From: Acidobacteriota bacterium
GTDB lineage: Bacteria; Acidobacteriota; Vicinamibacteria; Vicinamibacterales; UBA2999
Direction of reading: 5' to 3'
Assembly: GCA_016213695.1 (NCBI GenBank)
Contig: JACQZV010000086.1
Location: forward strand, 1 to 49,750
Length of the DNA stretch: 49,750 nucleotides
Every line of letters begins with the position of its first letter. Within the stretch, counting starts at the first letter, position 1. A program made the translations under genes and the position numbers. Below are positions 29,580 to 38,126 of this stretch, piece by piece. The notes below the pieces were generated by a model. It was not told the origin of the DNA, searched no databases, and worked only from the letters and a program-made list of their open reading frames with translations.

Positions 29580-31133
29580 ATGTCCCTGACACGGCGCCGG
29601 TTCATGTGGAGCGCCGCGGCGGCGGCGGCCGCCGGCGCCGCCTCGCGCGAGTGGCTGGCGCACGCGCAGGCGCCCGGCGCCCCGGCGGAGGGCCTCTTCC
29701 GCCACGGCGTGGCAAGCGGCGACCCGCTCGCCGATCGTCTGATCCTCTGGACGCGGGTGACACCGGCGGACCTGCGCGCGCCGGCGGCGATCGATGTCGT
29801 CTGGCGGCTGGCCAGCGACGCGCGGCTCGAGGCCGTCGTGGCGCGCGGCAGCGTCCGCACGAGCGCCGAACGCGATTTCACCGTCAAGGTCGACGTCGGC
29901 GGCCTGGAGCCGGGCCGCACGTACTACTATGCCTTCGACGCCGCGGGCCAGCGGTCGCCTGTCGGCCGCTCGAAAACGCTGCCGGCCGGCGCCGTCGATC
30001 GCGTGCGGATGGCGCTCGTGTGCTGCTCGAACTATCCCTCCGGGTTCTTCAACGTCTATCGCTCGGTGGCCAACCGTGCCGACCTCGACGTCGTCGTCCA
30101 CGTCGGCGACTACATCTACGAGTTCGAGAACGGCCGGTACGGCGACGGCAGCGGATTGCTGCGCATTCCGGAGCCGCGCAAGGAAGCCGTCACGCTCGGC
30201 GATTACCGGATCCGCTACGCGACGTACCGCTCGGACCCCGATCTGCAGGAAGCGCACCGGCAGCACCCGTTCATCGCGGTGTGGGACGATCACGAGCTGG
30301 CCAACGACGCCTGGTCGGGCGGCGCCACCAATCACAATCCGGCGCAGGGCGAAGGCGACTGGGCCGTGCGCCAGGCCGCGGCGTATCGGGCCTACCTCGA
30401 ATGGCTGCCGGTGCGCGAGGCGACCGTCCCGGGCATTCGCCTCTACCGCAGCTTCAGGTTCGGCGGGCTGATGGATCTCGTGATGCTCGACACGCGCGGC
30501 CTCCGCGACAAACAGGTGACGACGCCCGCGGCGCTCGGTGATCCCACGCGCTCGATCCTGGGCGCCGCGCAGGAGGCGTGGCTGTTCGACCAGCTGCGGT
30601 CATCGACTGGTGCGGGAACGGCCTGGCGCGTGCTCGGCCAGCAGGTGCTGTTTTCGCGCATGACGCCGCCGGGCTGGCCGGTGCTGTCGAACGACAGCTG
30701 GGACGGATACCCGTCGGCGCGCGATCGCGTGCTCGACTGCCTGGCCGCCGAGCGCGTGAAGGACGTGGCGATCCTGAGCGGCGATTTCCACAGTTCGTGG
30801 GCGCTCGACGTGCCGCGCGACCCGTGGCGGCAGTATCAGGCGTCCTCCGGCGAAGGGTCGCTGGCCGTGGAACTGCTCGCGCCCGCCATCAGCTCGCCGC
30901 CCCTCTTCAGCACTCCCGACCGGAAGCAGCAGGAGCCGCTCCTGCGCACGTTCCTGCCGCACCTGAAGTTCCTCGAGGGCGACAGCCGCGGCTACGTCCT
31001 TATTGATATTTCGCAGAAGCGAATCCAGGCCGACTGGTACTTCGTCCCGACCGTGCTGGAGCGCACCGCAGCCGAGACGCGCGCCGCCGGATTTGTCTGC
31101 GAGCGCGGGACCTCACACCTCGTGCCCGCCTGA
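29580..31133 (+). CDS. phoD: PhoD-like alkaline phosphatase D
   Basis: Tat motif LTRRRFMW; FRHGVASGDPLADRLILWTRVTP; HVGDYIYE; VWDDHELAND; LSGDFHSSW. Confidence 0.95.
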   Translation: MSLTRRRFMWSAAAAAAAGAASREWLAHAQAPGAPAEGLFRHGVASGDPLADRLILWTRVTPADLRAPAAIDVVWRLASDARLEAVVARGSVRTSAERDFTVKVDVGGLEPGRTYYYAFDAAGQRSPVGRSKTLPAGAVDRVRMALVCCSNYPSGFFNVYRSVANRADLDVVVHVGDYIYEFENGRYGDGSGLLRIPEPRKEAVTLGDYRIRYATYRSDPDLQEAHRQHPFIAVWDDHELANDAWSGGATNHNPAQGEGDWAVRQAAAYRAYLEWLPVREATVPGIRLYRSFRFGGLMDLVMLDTRGLRDKQVTTPAALGDPTRSILGAAQEAWLFDQLRSSTGAGTAWRVLGQQVLFSRMTPPGWPVLSNDSWDGYPSARDRVLDCLAAERVKDVAILSGDFHSSWALDVPRDPWRQYQASSGEGSLAVELLAPAISSPPLFSTPDRKQQEPLLRTFLPHLKFLEGDSRGYVLIDISQKRIQADWYFVPTVLERTAAETRAAGFVCERGTSHLVPA

Positions 31134-31137
31134 AACC

Positions 31138-31206
31138 AAGGCACAAGTCACAAGTCACAAGTCACAAAAAAAGATCCCTGGGCCTTGTGACTTGGGCCTT
31201 GTGACT
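31138..31206. repeat. Inverted heptad arrays (AAGTCAC)n / (CTTGTGA)n between convergent genes
   Basis: aaggcac aagtcac x3; right arm cttgtga cttgggc cttgtga; 11-bp IR CAAGTCACAAG 31144-31154 / 31184-31194. Confidence 0.95.
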
Positions 31207-32424
31207 CTACCTCGGCCACCCCGTCTGCGGCAGGCCCGGCGTCACGCGCAGCGCGTTCTGGTAATACACCTTCCGGAGCACCGCGTCGGGCAGCCCCATG
31301 CCGTACAGATTCCAGAACGCGTGGTAGTCGCGGTAGTAGTCGAAGTACTCGTCGGTCGTCTCGAAAACACGCCAGTAGTACGGGAATTCCGCGGGCGCGT
31401 AGGTGTCTTTCCCGAACAGGACCCGGTCCTGGTACTTCATGAAGAAGTCGTGCGCGCCGCGCGGCTGCCGGCCGAGGTCGTACAGGATGGCGGCCACTTC
31501 GAGCACCACGTTCGGATGCTCGTCGAGCAGCCGGCCCGCCAGGCCCAGGTTGTTCGCATGCCAGCCGAAGTGCGCCGCGATGAACCGCGTCTTGGGATTC
31601 TTCGCGAACAGATCGTTCCGCTCGGCCACGAGCTGCTCGAACGTCACCTTGTTCGGATTCAGGTACTGCCGCCGGTCACCGAACAGCGCCAGTTCGAGCC
31701 ACCGCTCGTTGTGCATGTCGGGCTCGTGGAAGAATTCCTGCGGCTCCCCGGTGTGGATGATCACCGGAATGTTCAGCCGCGCGGCCGTCTCCCAGAGCGG
31801 CGTGAGCTCCGGGTCGTTGATCTTCAGGCGGGTGCCGTCCTTCTTCAACGTATCCATGCCGGTCTGCTTGAAGATCTTGAAGCCGCTCGCGCCGCTCTTC
31901 ACGTCGGCCTCGAGCTGCGCCGCGGCCTTTCGCCCGTAGCCCGGCTCCACATCGCGGAAACCGTCGAGGCCGTTGGCGAACAGCGTGAACCGGTCCGCGT
32001 GCTTCGTCGTCCGGATGTACTCGATCTTCTGCTTCAGCTCCGCGCCGTAGCCGCCGCTCAGGTTGTTGAGGGTCCGGATGTTCAGCGCGTCCATTTCCCC
32101 AATCAACTGGTCGAGCGTCTGCGGCGTCGGTCCCGTGTGGCTGTGGATGTCGATGACCGGGAATTTCGCCTTGGGCACCGCGTGCCCGGCGACGACCAGC
32201 GTCGACGCCGGCCGGTAGTCGACGATGCTGGGCACGGGCCATTCGGGCGCCTGGCAGACGCCGACGCGGACCAGGGTGGTACCAGCCGGGCATTCCTCGC
32301 CCGGTTGAATCTGGACGCCACGACCGCGGCCGCGGCCGCCGCGCCCCGGACCCGCCGGTCCCTGCGCCGCCACGACGCCTGCAATGAGAGTGGCGATTCC
32401 GACCATAACAGCGGCACGTCGCAT
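31207..32424 (-). CDS. Amidohydrolase family (TIM-barrel) exported protein
   Basis: Signal peptide; [42 protein letters not shown]. Confidence 0.85.
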   Translation of the reverse strand: MRRAAVMVGIATLIAGVVAAQGPAGPGRGGRGRGRGVQIQPGEECPAGTTLVRVGVCQAPEWPVPSIVDYRPASTLVVAGHAVPKAKFPVIDIHSHTGPTPQTLDQLIGEMDALNIRTLNNLSGGYGAELKQKIEYIRTTKHADRFTLFANGLDGFRDVEPGYGRKAAAQLEADVKSGASGFKIFKQTGMDTLKKDGTRLKINDPELTPLWETAARLNIPVIIHTGEPQEFFHEPDMHNERWLELALFGDRRQYLNPNKVTFEQLVAERNDLFAKNPKTRFIAAHFGWHANNLGLAGRLLDEHPNVVLEVAAILYDLGRQPRGAHDFFMKYQDRVLFGKDTYAPAEFPYYWRVFETTDEYFDYYRDYHAFWNLYGMGLPDAVLRKVYYQNALRVTPGLPQTGWPR

Positions 32425-32461
32425 CAGCCCCGACCTCCTGCTGCTCCATCATAATCGGAGG

Positions 32462-33625
32462 ATGCGAAAGCTGGCCTTCGTGCTTGCGCTCGTGCTCTCG
32501 GCGGCCCCGGAACGGCCCTCGCCCGCCGCCACGGCGGTCGGGCAGGAGGCCGACCTGCTGACCCGCGCGCGGGCCCTGCACCGGCAGGTGCCGCTCATCG
32601 ACGGGCACAACGACTACCCGTGGGCGCTCCGCCAGCACAGCGCCGAGCGCGACCTGAACGCCCTCGACATCCGCATGAGGCAGCCGCGGCTGCACACCGA
32701 TATCGCCCGGCTGCGGGCCGGCGGCGTCGGCGGGCAGTTCTGGTCCGTGTACATCCCGGCGGACATCCGCGGCGCCGACGCGGTTCGTACCACGCTCGAG
32801 CAGATCGACGTTGTGCACCGCATGGTCCGCAAGTACCCCGACACCTTCGACCTGGCGCTGACGGCGGCCGATGTCGAGCGCATCTTCAAGGCGGGCCGGA
32901 TCGCCTCGCTCATCGGCATGGAAGGCGGTCACTCCATCGACAACTCGCTGGCCGTGCTGCGCATGCTGCACGCCTCCGGCGCGCGCTACATGACGCTCAC
33001 CCACAGCGCGAACGTCGCGTGGGCCGACTCCGGCACCGACATGCCGAAGGCGGGCGGGTTGTCCCGCTTCGGCGAAGAGGTCGTGCGCGAAATGAACCGC
33101 CTCGGCATGCTCGTCGACCTGAGCCACACCTCGCCCGACACCATGCGGGACGCGATACGCGTGAGCGAGGCGCCGATCATCTTTTCGCATTCCGGCGCGC
33201 GGGCCCTCACCGATCACGCGCGCAACGTCCCGGACGACGTGCTGCAGTTGCTGCGCGCCAACGGGGGCCTCGTCATGGTGACGTTCGTGCCGGGGTTCCT
33301 CACGCGCGACGGACACGCGACGCTGGCGGATGTGGCCGATCACATGGATCGCGTGCGCACGGTCGCCGGGGCCGATCACGTCGGGATTGGCAGCGACTTC
33401 GACGGCGTCGAGACGCTGCCGGTCGGACTCGAGAACGTGTCGAAGTACCCCGCCCTCACGGCGGAACTGCTGCGCCGCGGATGGCCGGAGAACGACGTGA
33501 AGAAGGCGCTCGGGCTGAACATCCTCCGCGTGATGCGGGGCGCCGAAGCGGTGGCCGCGCGGCTGCGGAAGCAGCGCGAGCCCTCGACCGCCACCATAGA
33601 AGCATTGGACGGCCCGCCGCGATGA
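32462..33625 (+). CDS. Membrane dipeptidase, M19 family
   Basis: [70 protein letters not shown]. Confidence 0.94.
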   Translation: MRKLAFVLALVLSAAPERPSPAATAVGQEADLLTRARALHRQVPLIDGHNDYPWALRQHSAERDLNALDIRMRQPRLHTDIARLRAGGVGGQFWSVYIPADIRGADAVRTTLEQIDVVHRMVRKYPDTFDLALTAADVERIFKAGRIASLIGMEGGHSIDNSLAVLRMLHASGARYMTLTHSANVAWADSGTDMPKAGGLSRFGEEVVREMNRLGMLVDLSHTSPDTMRDAIRVSEAPIIFSHSGARALTDHARNVPDDVLQLLRANGGLVMVTFVPGFLTRDGHATLADVADHMDRVRTVAGADHVGIGSDFDGVETLPVGLENVSKYPALTAELLRRGWPENDVKKALGLNILRVMRGAEAVAARLRKQREPSTATIEALDGPPR

Positions 33626-33627
33626 CA

Positions 33628-33687
33628 CGCGACGGCTGAAGCCGCCGCGCTACAGGCACATGTAGCGCGCACGCTTCAGCGTGCGCG
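33628..33687. repeat. REPIN-like doublet: two inverted REP hairpins each preceded by GTAG
   Basis: REP1(-) CTAC 33650-33653 with stem 33628-33636/33641-33649, loop tgaa; REP2(+) GTAG 33662-33665 with stem 33666-33674/33679-33687, loop ttca. Confidence 0.85.
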
Positions 33688-34764
33688 TGCGCGTGGGTTC
33701 ACGAGCTCCGGGTGCCGTGCCGCGAACCGGCGGAGCGGCTCGACCGGCAGCCGCCCGTACACGTCGGTGCCGCTGAAGCTCCACGGCCATCCGCCCAGAT
33801 AGCCGCCGCTCACCGCGAATTCCAGGTACTCCTCGAGCGACGTGGCGGGAGGCGTGACGCCGCCGGGACGCGCGTCCGGGTTGCCGGGGATCTCACCGAG
33901 AATCACCCGCCGCCGCACATCGAGCGCGGACGCCGGCGTGCCCATGATGTCGTCTTCGCGCCCCGGATGCCGCGCGTCCGGATACGAGTGGACCTGCAAC
34001 ACGTCCAGCCCGAGCGCGTCGTCGTCCCAGGCCCACAGGTTGTGCGCCCGCGCGCAGCCGATCGTCGTCAGCACGCCGGGATGCTCGCGGTGCACCAGGC
34101 CGCTCAGCCGGGCCACGAGGTCGGCGACCAGTTCGAACGGCAGGGGATGCGGCACGTCCGGGCTCAGATCGCGCTCCCATTCCTCGATGATGAAGTCCGG
34201 CTCGTTCATGAACTCGTAGGCGGCGACGGCGGCGCCCAGATCGGCGCGCGCGCCGCCCGGGCCGTAGCGGCCGACCAGCGGCGCGAAGACCGAGTCGAAG
34301 AGGCCCTCGCGTCCCGCCTCGGACAGGAGGACGCGCGCGCGCCCCTCGGGCAGCCGCGCCTCGAAGAGCGCGCCCGTCGCCGGATCCGCGATGGCGTGCC
34401 GGAGCCTCCTGAACATCCAGCGATGATCGAGCAGCACGAGGTCGAGACGAATGCCGGCGCCGCGCGCCATGTCGAGCGCCGCGTCGAGGTCGGAGAAGAC
34501 GTACGGATCGAGACCGGCCGGCACGCCGCGATCGTCGTACACGATGCCGGCGCGCCCGTCGCAGAACACGAACCAGCGGACGACGGTGAAGCCGAGCGCC
34601 GCCATCGCGTCGAAATCACGGGCCACGGCCGGCCGCCGCGTCGAGACGCCGAGATGGGATCCCCAGATGCTGGCGCCGAAATCGAGGCCGTAGTAGATCG
34701 TCGTGCCGTCAGCGGACCACGGGTAGTTGCACCCGTGGAGATACGTCACCAGGTCACAAGGCAC
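33676..34764 (-). CDS. Glycoside hydrolase-like (cellulase/GH5-like TIM barrel) protein
   Basis: GCNYPWSADGTTIYYGLDFG...AAYEFMNEPDFIIEEW...LQVHSYPD...ILGEIPGN; start GTG at 34764 or 34749. Confidence 0.75.
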   Translation of the reverse strand: MPCDLVTYLHGCNYPWSADGTTIYYGLDFGASIWGSHLGVSTRRPAVARDFDAMAALGFTVVRWFVFCDGRAGIVYDDRGVPAGLDPYVFSDLDAALDMARGAGIRLDLVLLDHRWMFRRLRHAIADPATGALFEARLPEGRARVLLSEAGREGLFDSVFAPLVGRYGPGGARADLGAAVAAYEFMNEPDFIIEEWERDLSPDVPHPLPFELVADLVARLSGLVHREHPGVLTTIGCARAHNLWAWDDDALGLDVLQVHSYPDARHPGREDDIMGTPASALDVRRRVILGEIPGNPDARPGGVTPPATSLEEYLEFAVSGGYLGGWPWSFSGTDVYGRLPVEPLRRFAARHPELVNPRARAR

Positions 34765-34806
34765 AAGTCACAAGGCACAAGGCTCAAGTCACAACCATAA
34801 ATCACA
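34751..34806. repeat. Heptad array, left flank of four-helix-bundle gene
   Basis: aggtcac aaggcac aagtcac aaggcac aaggctc aagtcac aaccata aatcaca, in register. Confidence 0.95.
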
Positions 34807-35182
34807 ATCGGCGCCGTGCGTTGTGGACGATCTTGCCTAGAATTCGAACAATTTCGTCCGATTCCTGAATGAGTGGATCGAACCTGTCATCAAGGAGATC
34901 GGACTTGCGGCAGACCTGAAGCCGAAATCTCGTTTCCTTGGCTTCTTTCAGCGCGATACGCGTCTTAGCGATGAAATCGGCAATGCTCGACGCGCCATCG
35001 GACTCCTCGTAGTTTGATCCGACGGATGTGCCAGCGGCAAGGATCTGATACGAAAGTGCACGCGCGATCGGGCCGCGGCGATGCAAAAACTGCACAGCGC
35101 GCACGATGTCACACGCGAACACCCCCAGACGTTCGTGCAAATTGTAAGGTTTTTCGCTCGGGACGGAATTTGGTTGCTTCAT
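34802..35182 (-). CDS. Four-helix bundle protein (23S rRNA intervening-sequence protein / S23-like)
   Basis: NLHERLGVFACDIVRAVQFL...ILAAGTSVGSNYEESDGASSIADFIAKTRIALKEAKETRFRLQV. Confidence 0.9.
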   Translation of the reverse strand: MKQPNSVPSEKPYNLHERLGVFACDIVRAVQFLHRRGPIARALSYQILAAGTSVGSNYEESDGASSIADFIAKTRIALKEAKETRFRLQVCRKSDLLDDRFDPLIQESDEIVRILGKIVHNARRRL

Positions 35183-35212
35183 GTACAAGCAAACCGAACG
35201 CCATCCGCCTTT

Positions 35213-35247
35213 CTTGTGACTTGTGCCTTGTGCCTTGTGCCTTGATC
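35213..35247. repeat. Heptad array, right flank of four-helix-bundle gene, inverted relative to 34751..34806
   Basis: cttgtga cttgtgc cttgtgc cttgtgc cttgatc. Confidence 0.95.
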
Positions 35248-35254
35248 CCCCGCG

Positions 35255-38059
35255 TCACCGCCGCAGGAGTTCGAGGTACTTCGCGAGCAGCGGCTGGTAC
35301 GGTCCGGTGTACGCCTTGACGTAGCGGGCGAGCTTGGACTGGTCGGCCGGCGAGACAGCCAGGCGCTCGCGCGTGGCGACGTGGTAGTGCGCGAACACCG
35401 CGGCAAAGAGCGCCGTCTGATCGCCCGGCTGGAGCGCCAGGTGGCGATCGAGCACCGGCAGCGCCTCTGCGTAGCGTCCGCCCATCAAATAGGCCGACGC
35501 CAGCCGCTGCCCGATGTCGTCGTCTGCGGTGTTCCGCTCGTAGGCGGCCTTGAGCACGTCGATGACCGACTCGGTCTGCCCGTCGCGCAGCCGCGCGTCG
35601 GCGAGCAGGAGGTAGACGATCGGCGCGCGCGGCTCGGTGCCGAGCGCCAGCTGCCACACACCCGCCGCGTCGCGGTCGCGGCCGGCGGCCGCGAACGTCG
35701 CGCCAAGATAGAACGCGGCCGGAAAGAACTCGCGCCGCGGCCCGGCGGCGAGCGCCAGCTGCGTGGCCGCCTCGTTCAGCTGCCCCTTGGCGTACCAGTC
35801 GAGCCCCTTGAAGAACGCCGCCGCCGTCTGCTCGCCGGTCGTCAACGCGTCGAGCGCCGCCGCGCCGTAGCGTCCGGCGCGCGCCTCAGCCACCGGACTC
35901 TTCAACGCCGGCGAGGTCTTCTCCACCGCGTCGAGCATCGCATCGAGCAGGTCGCGCCGCAGTGCGACCTTCGGGTCGAACTTTGCCACGGTGCCGCGCA
36001 GAAACGGCACCGGCATGCCGCCGCCGGCCTGGCCGTCGAGAATGAACGGCCGCACGAGCACGCCCGCCACCGTGCCGCCGCGCAGCACCCGCGCGCGCGC
36101 GAGGTAGCGGCCGGGCGGCAGGAGGGAGGGCGAGAGCAGCCCCTGCGCCACCCGCTGCGTGGGCTGAGACCCGGCGATCATCTGCGCGGGCGCGGACAGC
36201 AGCGCCGGGCGATCCTGGTCGTCCGCGATTTCCAGGGTCACGGTCGTGCTCTCCAGCGTGGCGGGCGTCGTCGCATACATCTCGAGAAACGCGGCGACGT
36301 TCCCTGCGACCCGCGGCTCGACGCCCGGTCTGATGCGGCGGCTGCCGTCGCCGCCATCGCCAATCAGCAGATCGCCGAGCGCGAACTCCTCGCCCCCGAG
36401 CTTCCACGCGTTGACGTCGCGAATGATGCCCCCGCGCCGCCCCGCGGCGTCCACGACGCCGAATCGAAGCGAGTAATTGCCCGGCTCCACCAGAATCTCC
36501 GTCAGGTAGTCCCGCGCCGTGTTCGCCTGCCCGTTCGGCACCGAGAGCACGCGCTTGTCGATCGACCCGGAGACGACCTTCCCTTCGCCGTCGAGCAGCA
36601 CGTAGCCGACGGTGTACTCCTCCGGCTCGCCGCCAGGCTGGCCGATATCGGCCGCGACCATGACGCGCGCCTTGTCGCTGGCCGGATCCTTCTGCGTGAA
36701 GGTAGTCAGCCGTACCGGCACCTCGGCGACGCCGAACGGCGACTTCAGCGCGTCCATCAGCGTCTCTTCGGCCTTCCGCCGGGTGGTGGTGGGCGACGAC
36801 AGGACGAAGGCGCGGCGCGACCGGACCGTCACGCCGCGGCGCCGCACCTCCACGTCGATGCGGTGCTGCTTGCCGTCGCGGTCGCCGCGGGCCTCCTCGA
36901 CGCCGAGCATGTAGTACGCCAGCGTCTCCGCCGCGAGCCGGTCGAAGACGGCCTCGCCGGTGCCCGCGATGTAGTAGATCGACCCGCGCGTCGCCCCCGC
37001 GAGATCGCCGAGCCCCTGCACCTGCATGTCGCGGTCCTCGGTCGGCGTCGGCTGCAGCCGGCTGACGGTAATGTCGTGCCGCGGCACGTCGAGGAGCATC
37101 ACGTTGATGGTGACGTGCGCGTACGCCGCCGCGCGGATGACGCCGTCGAGGTCGCTCGGGCTGTCGAGCACCATCCCTTCCGACAGCAGAATCAGCGTCT
37201 TGGGGCCGTCGATGACCGACAGGCCCGCCAGCAGGTCGTACAGCCCGCGCAGCGAGTCGGTGGTGTCCTGGCGGACGCTGCGCACGAGCGAGCTGGCCTC
37301 GCTCAGAACGTCGCGCTCGCACTGCTCGAGCGCGACGCCGGTGAGGCGCGGGCACTCGCGCAGCGCGACCTGCGCGAAGATGCGGCCGTCACTGCGCTCC
37401 GCGATGGCGATCGCCTCATACACTCCGATGGTGAACCTGCCCGACCCGGCCGAGACCTGTTGCCGCCCGACCACGCGCTGCATGGCCTGCTTGAGGCGCA
37501 GCTTGTCGTCCGTAAAGCCGACCTGGATGCCCGGCTCCGGATACGCGATAAACGCGGTGCGATCGGCCGGGCTGAGCTTGTCGAGAAATTTCGCCGCGGT
37601 GTCGAGCAGCGCCCGCGCCCCGCCGAAACGGATGCCGAGCTGATCGACCGCGATGACGAACATCCGGCCGTTCGGCGGCTTCAGGTTGGTCGTGAACAGC
37701 GTCTCGAACGGATCGGCCGCCTCGCGCTTGGCCGCCTCGAGATCGATGCGCACGTGGTCGGCCGACACGACCCGGCGCGGCTCGCCGTCGATCTTGACGA
37801 CAAAGTCGGGCGCCAGCAGATCCTCGACCGGGCGGCCGTTGCCGTTGACCACGGAAACGTCGACGGCAATCACGTCCACGCCCGTGCGGAAGGTGGGGCC
37901 CTGGACGGGCGCGTCGGTCTGCGCCTGGGCGCCCAGCCGCGCGGCACCGGCAGCCAGGACCACTCCAAGGCACAAGGCGCAAGGCGCAAGGCTCAAGGCA
38001 CGGCGAGATGGACCCCTTGTGACTTGTGACTTGGGCCTTGTGACGTGTGTCTTGTCCAT
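35255..38059 (-). CDS. VWFA-related domain protein with C-terminal TPR-like region
   Basis: FRTGVDVIAVDVSVVNGNGRPVEDLLAPDFVVKIDGEPRRV; ATG at 38059; N-terminus encoded by heptad array. Confidence 0.85.
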   Translation of the reverse strand: MDKTHVTRPKSQVTRGPSRRALSLAPCALCLGVVLAAGAARLGAQAQTDAPVQGPTFRTGVDVIAVDVSVVNGNGRPVEDLLAPDFVVKIDGEPRRVVSADHVRIDLEAAKREAADPFETLFTTNLKPPNGRMFVIAVDQLGIRFGGARALLDTAAKFLDKLSPADRTAFIAYPEPGIQVGFTDDKLRLKQAMQRVVGRQQVSAGSGRFTIGVYEAIAIAERSDGRIFAQVALRECPRLTGVALEQCERDVLSEASSLVRSVRQDTTDSLRGLYDLLAGLSVIDGPKTLILLSEGMVLDSPSDLDGVIRAAAYAHVTINVMLLDVPRHDITVSRLQPTPTEDRDMQVQGLGDLAGATRGSIYYIAGTGEAVFDRLAAETLAYYMLGVEEARGDRDGKQHRIDVEVRRRGVTVRSRRAFVLSSPTTTRRKAEETLMDALKSPFGVAEVPVRLTTFTQKDPASDKARVMVAADIGQPGGEPEEYTVGYVLLDGEGKVVSGSIDKRVLSVPNGQANTARDYLTEILVEPGNYSLRFGVVDAAGRRGGIIRDVNAWKLGGEEFALGDLLIGDGGDGSRRIRPGVEPRVAGNVAAFLEMYATTPATLESTTVTLEIADDQDRPALLSAPAQMIAGSQPTQRVAQGLLSPSLLPPGRYLARARVLRGGTVAGVLVRPFILDGQAGGGMPVPFLRGTVAKFDPKVALRRDLLDAMLDAVEKTSPALKSPVAEARAGRYGAAALDALTTGEQTAAAFFKGLDWYAKGQLNEAATQLALAAGPRREFFPAAFYLGATFAAAGRDRDAAGVWQLALGTEPRAPIVYLLLADARLRDGQTESVIDVLKAAYERNTADDDIGQRLASAYLMGGRYAEALPVLDRHLALQPGDQTALFAAVFAHYHVATRERLAVSPADQSKLARYVKAYTGPYQPLLAKYLELLRR
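37967..38057. repeat. Inverted heptad arrays inside the VWFA CDS
   Basis: aaggcac aaggcgc aaggcgc aaggctc aaggcac (37967-38001) and cttgtga cttgtga cttgggc cttgtga cgtgtgt cttgtcc (38016-38057). Confidence 0.95.
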
Positions 38060-38126
38060 CGTCCACCTCGCGACGGGTCGATCACAGAGCAACGGCCGCA
38101 AAAAGGCAAGCGAAACGATGGCGTCG

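Noticed and set aside
31138-31206. CRISPR array
   Set aside because: Repeat unit is 7 nt with no spacers and no cas genes in the window.
32425-32461. Regulatory site in the 37-bp divergent gap between amidohydrolase and M19 dipeptidase
   Set aside because: No recognisable motif beyond start-site sequence.
34751-35247. Diversity-generating retroelement (Avd-like four-helix bundle)
   Set aside because: No reverse transcriptase, template or variable repeat is visible nearby; protein fits the S23-like branch.
35381-38029. 882-aa + strand ORF
   Set aside because: Antisense to the VWFA CDS; composition (Arg/His rich) typical of high-GC shadow ORFs.
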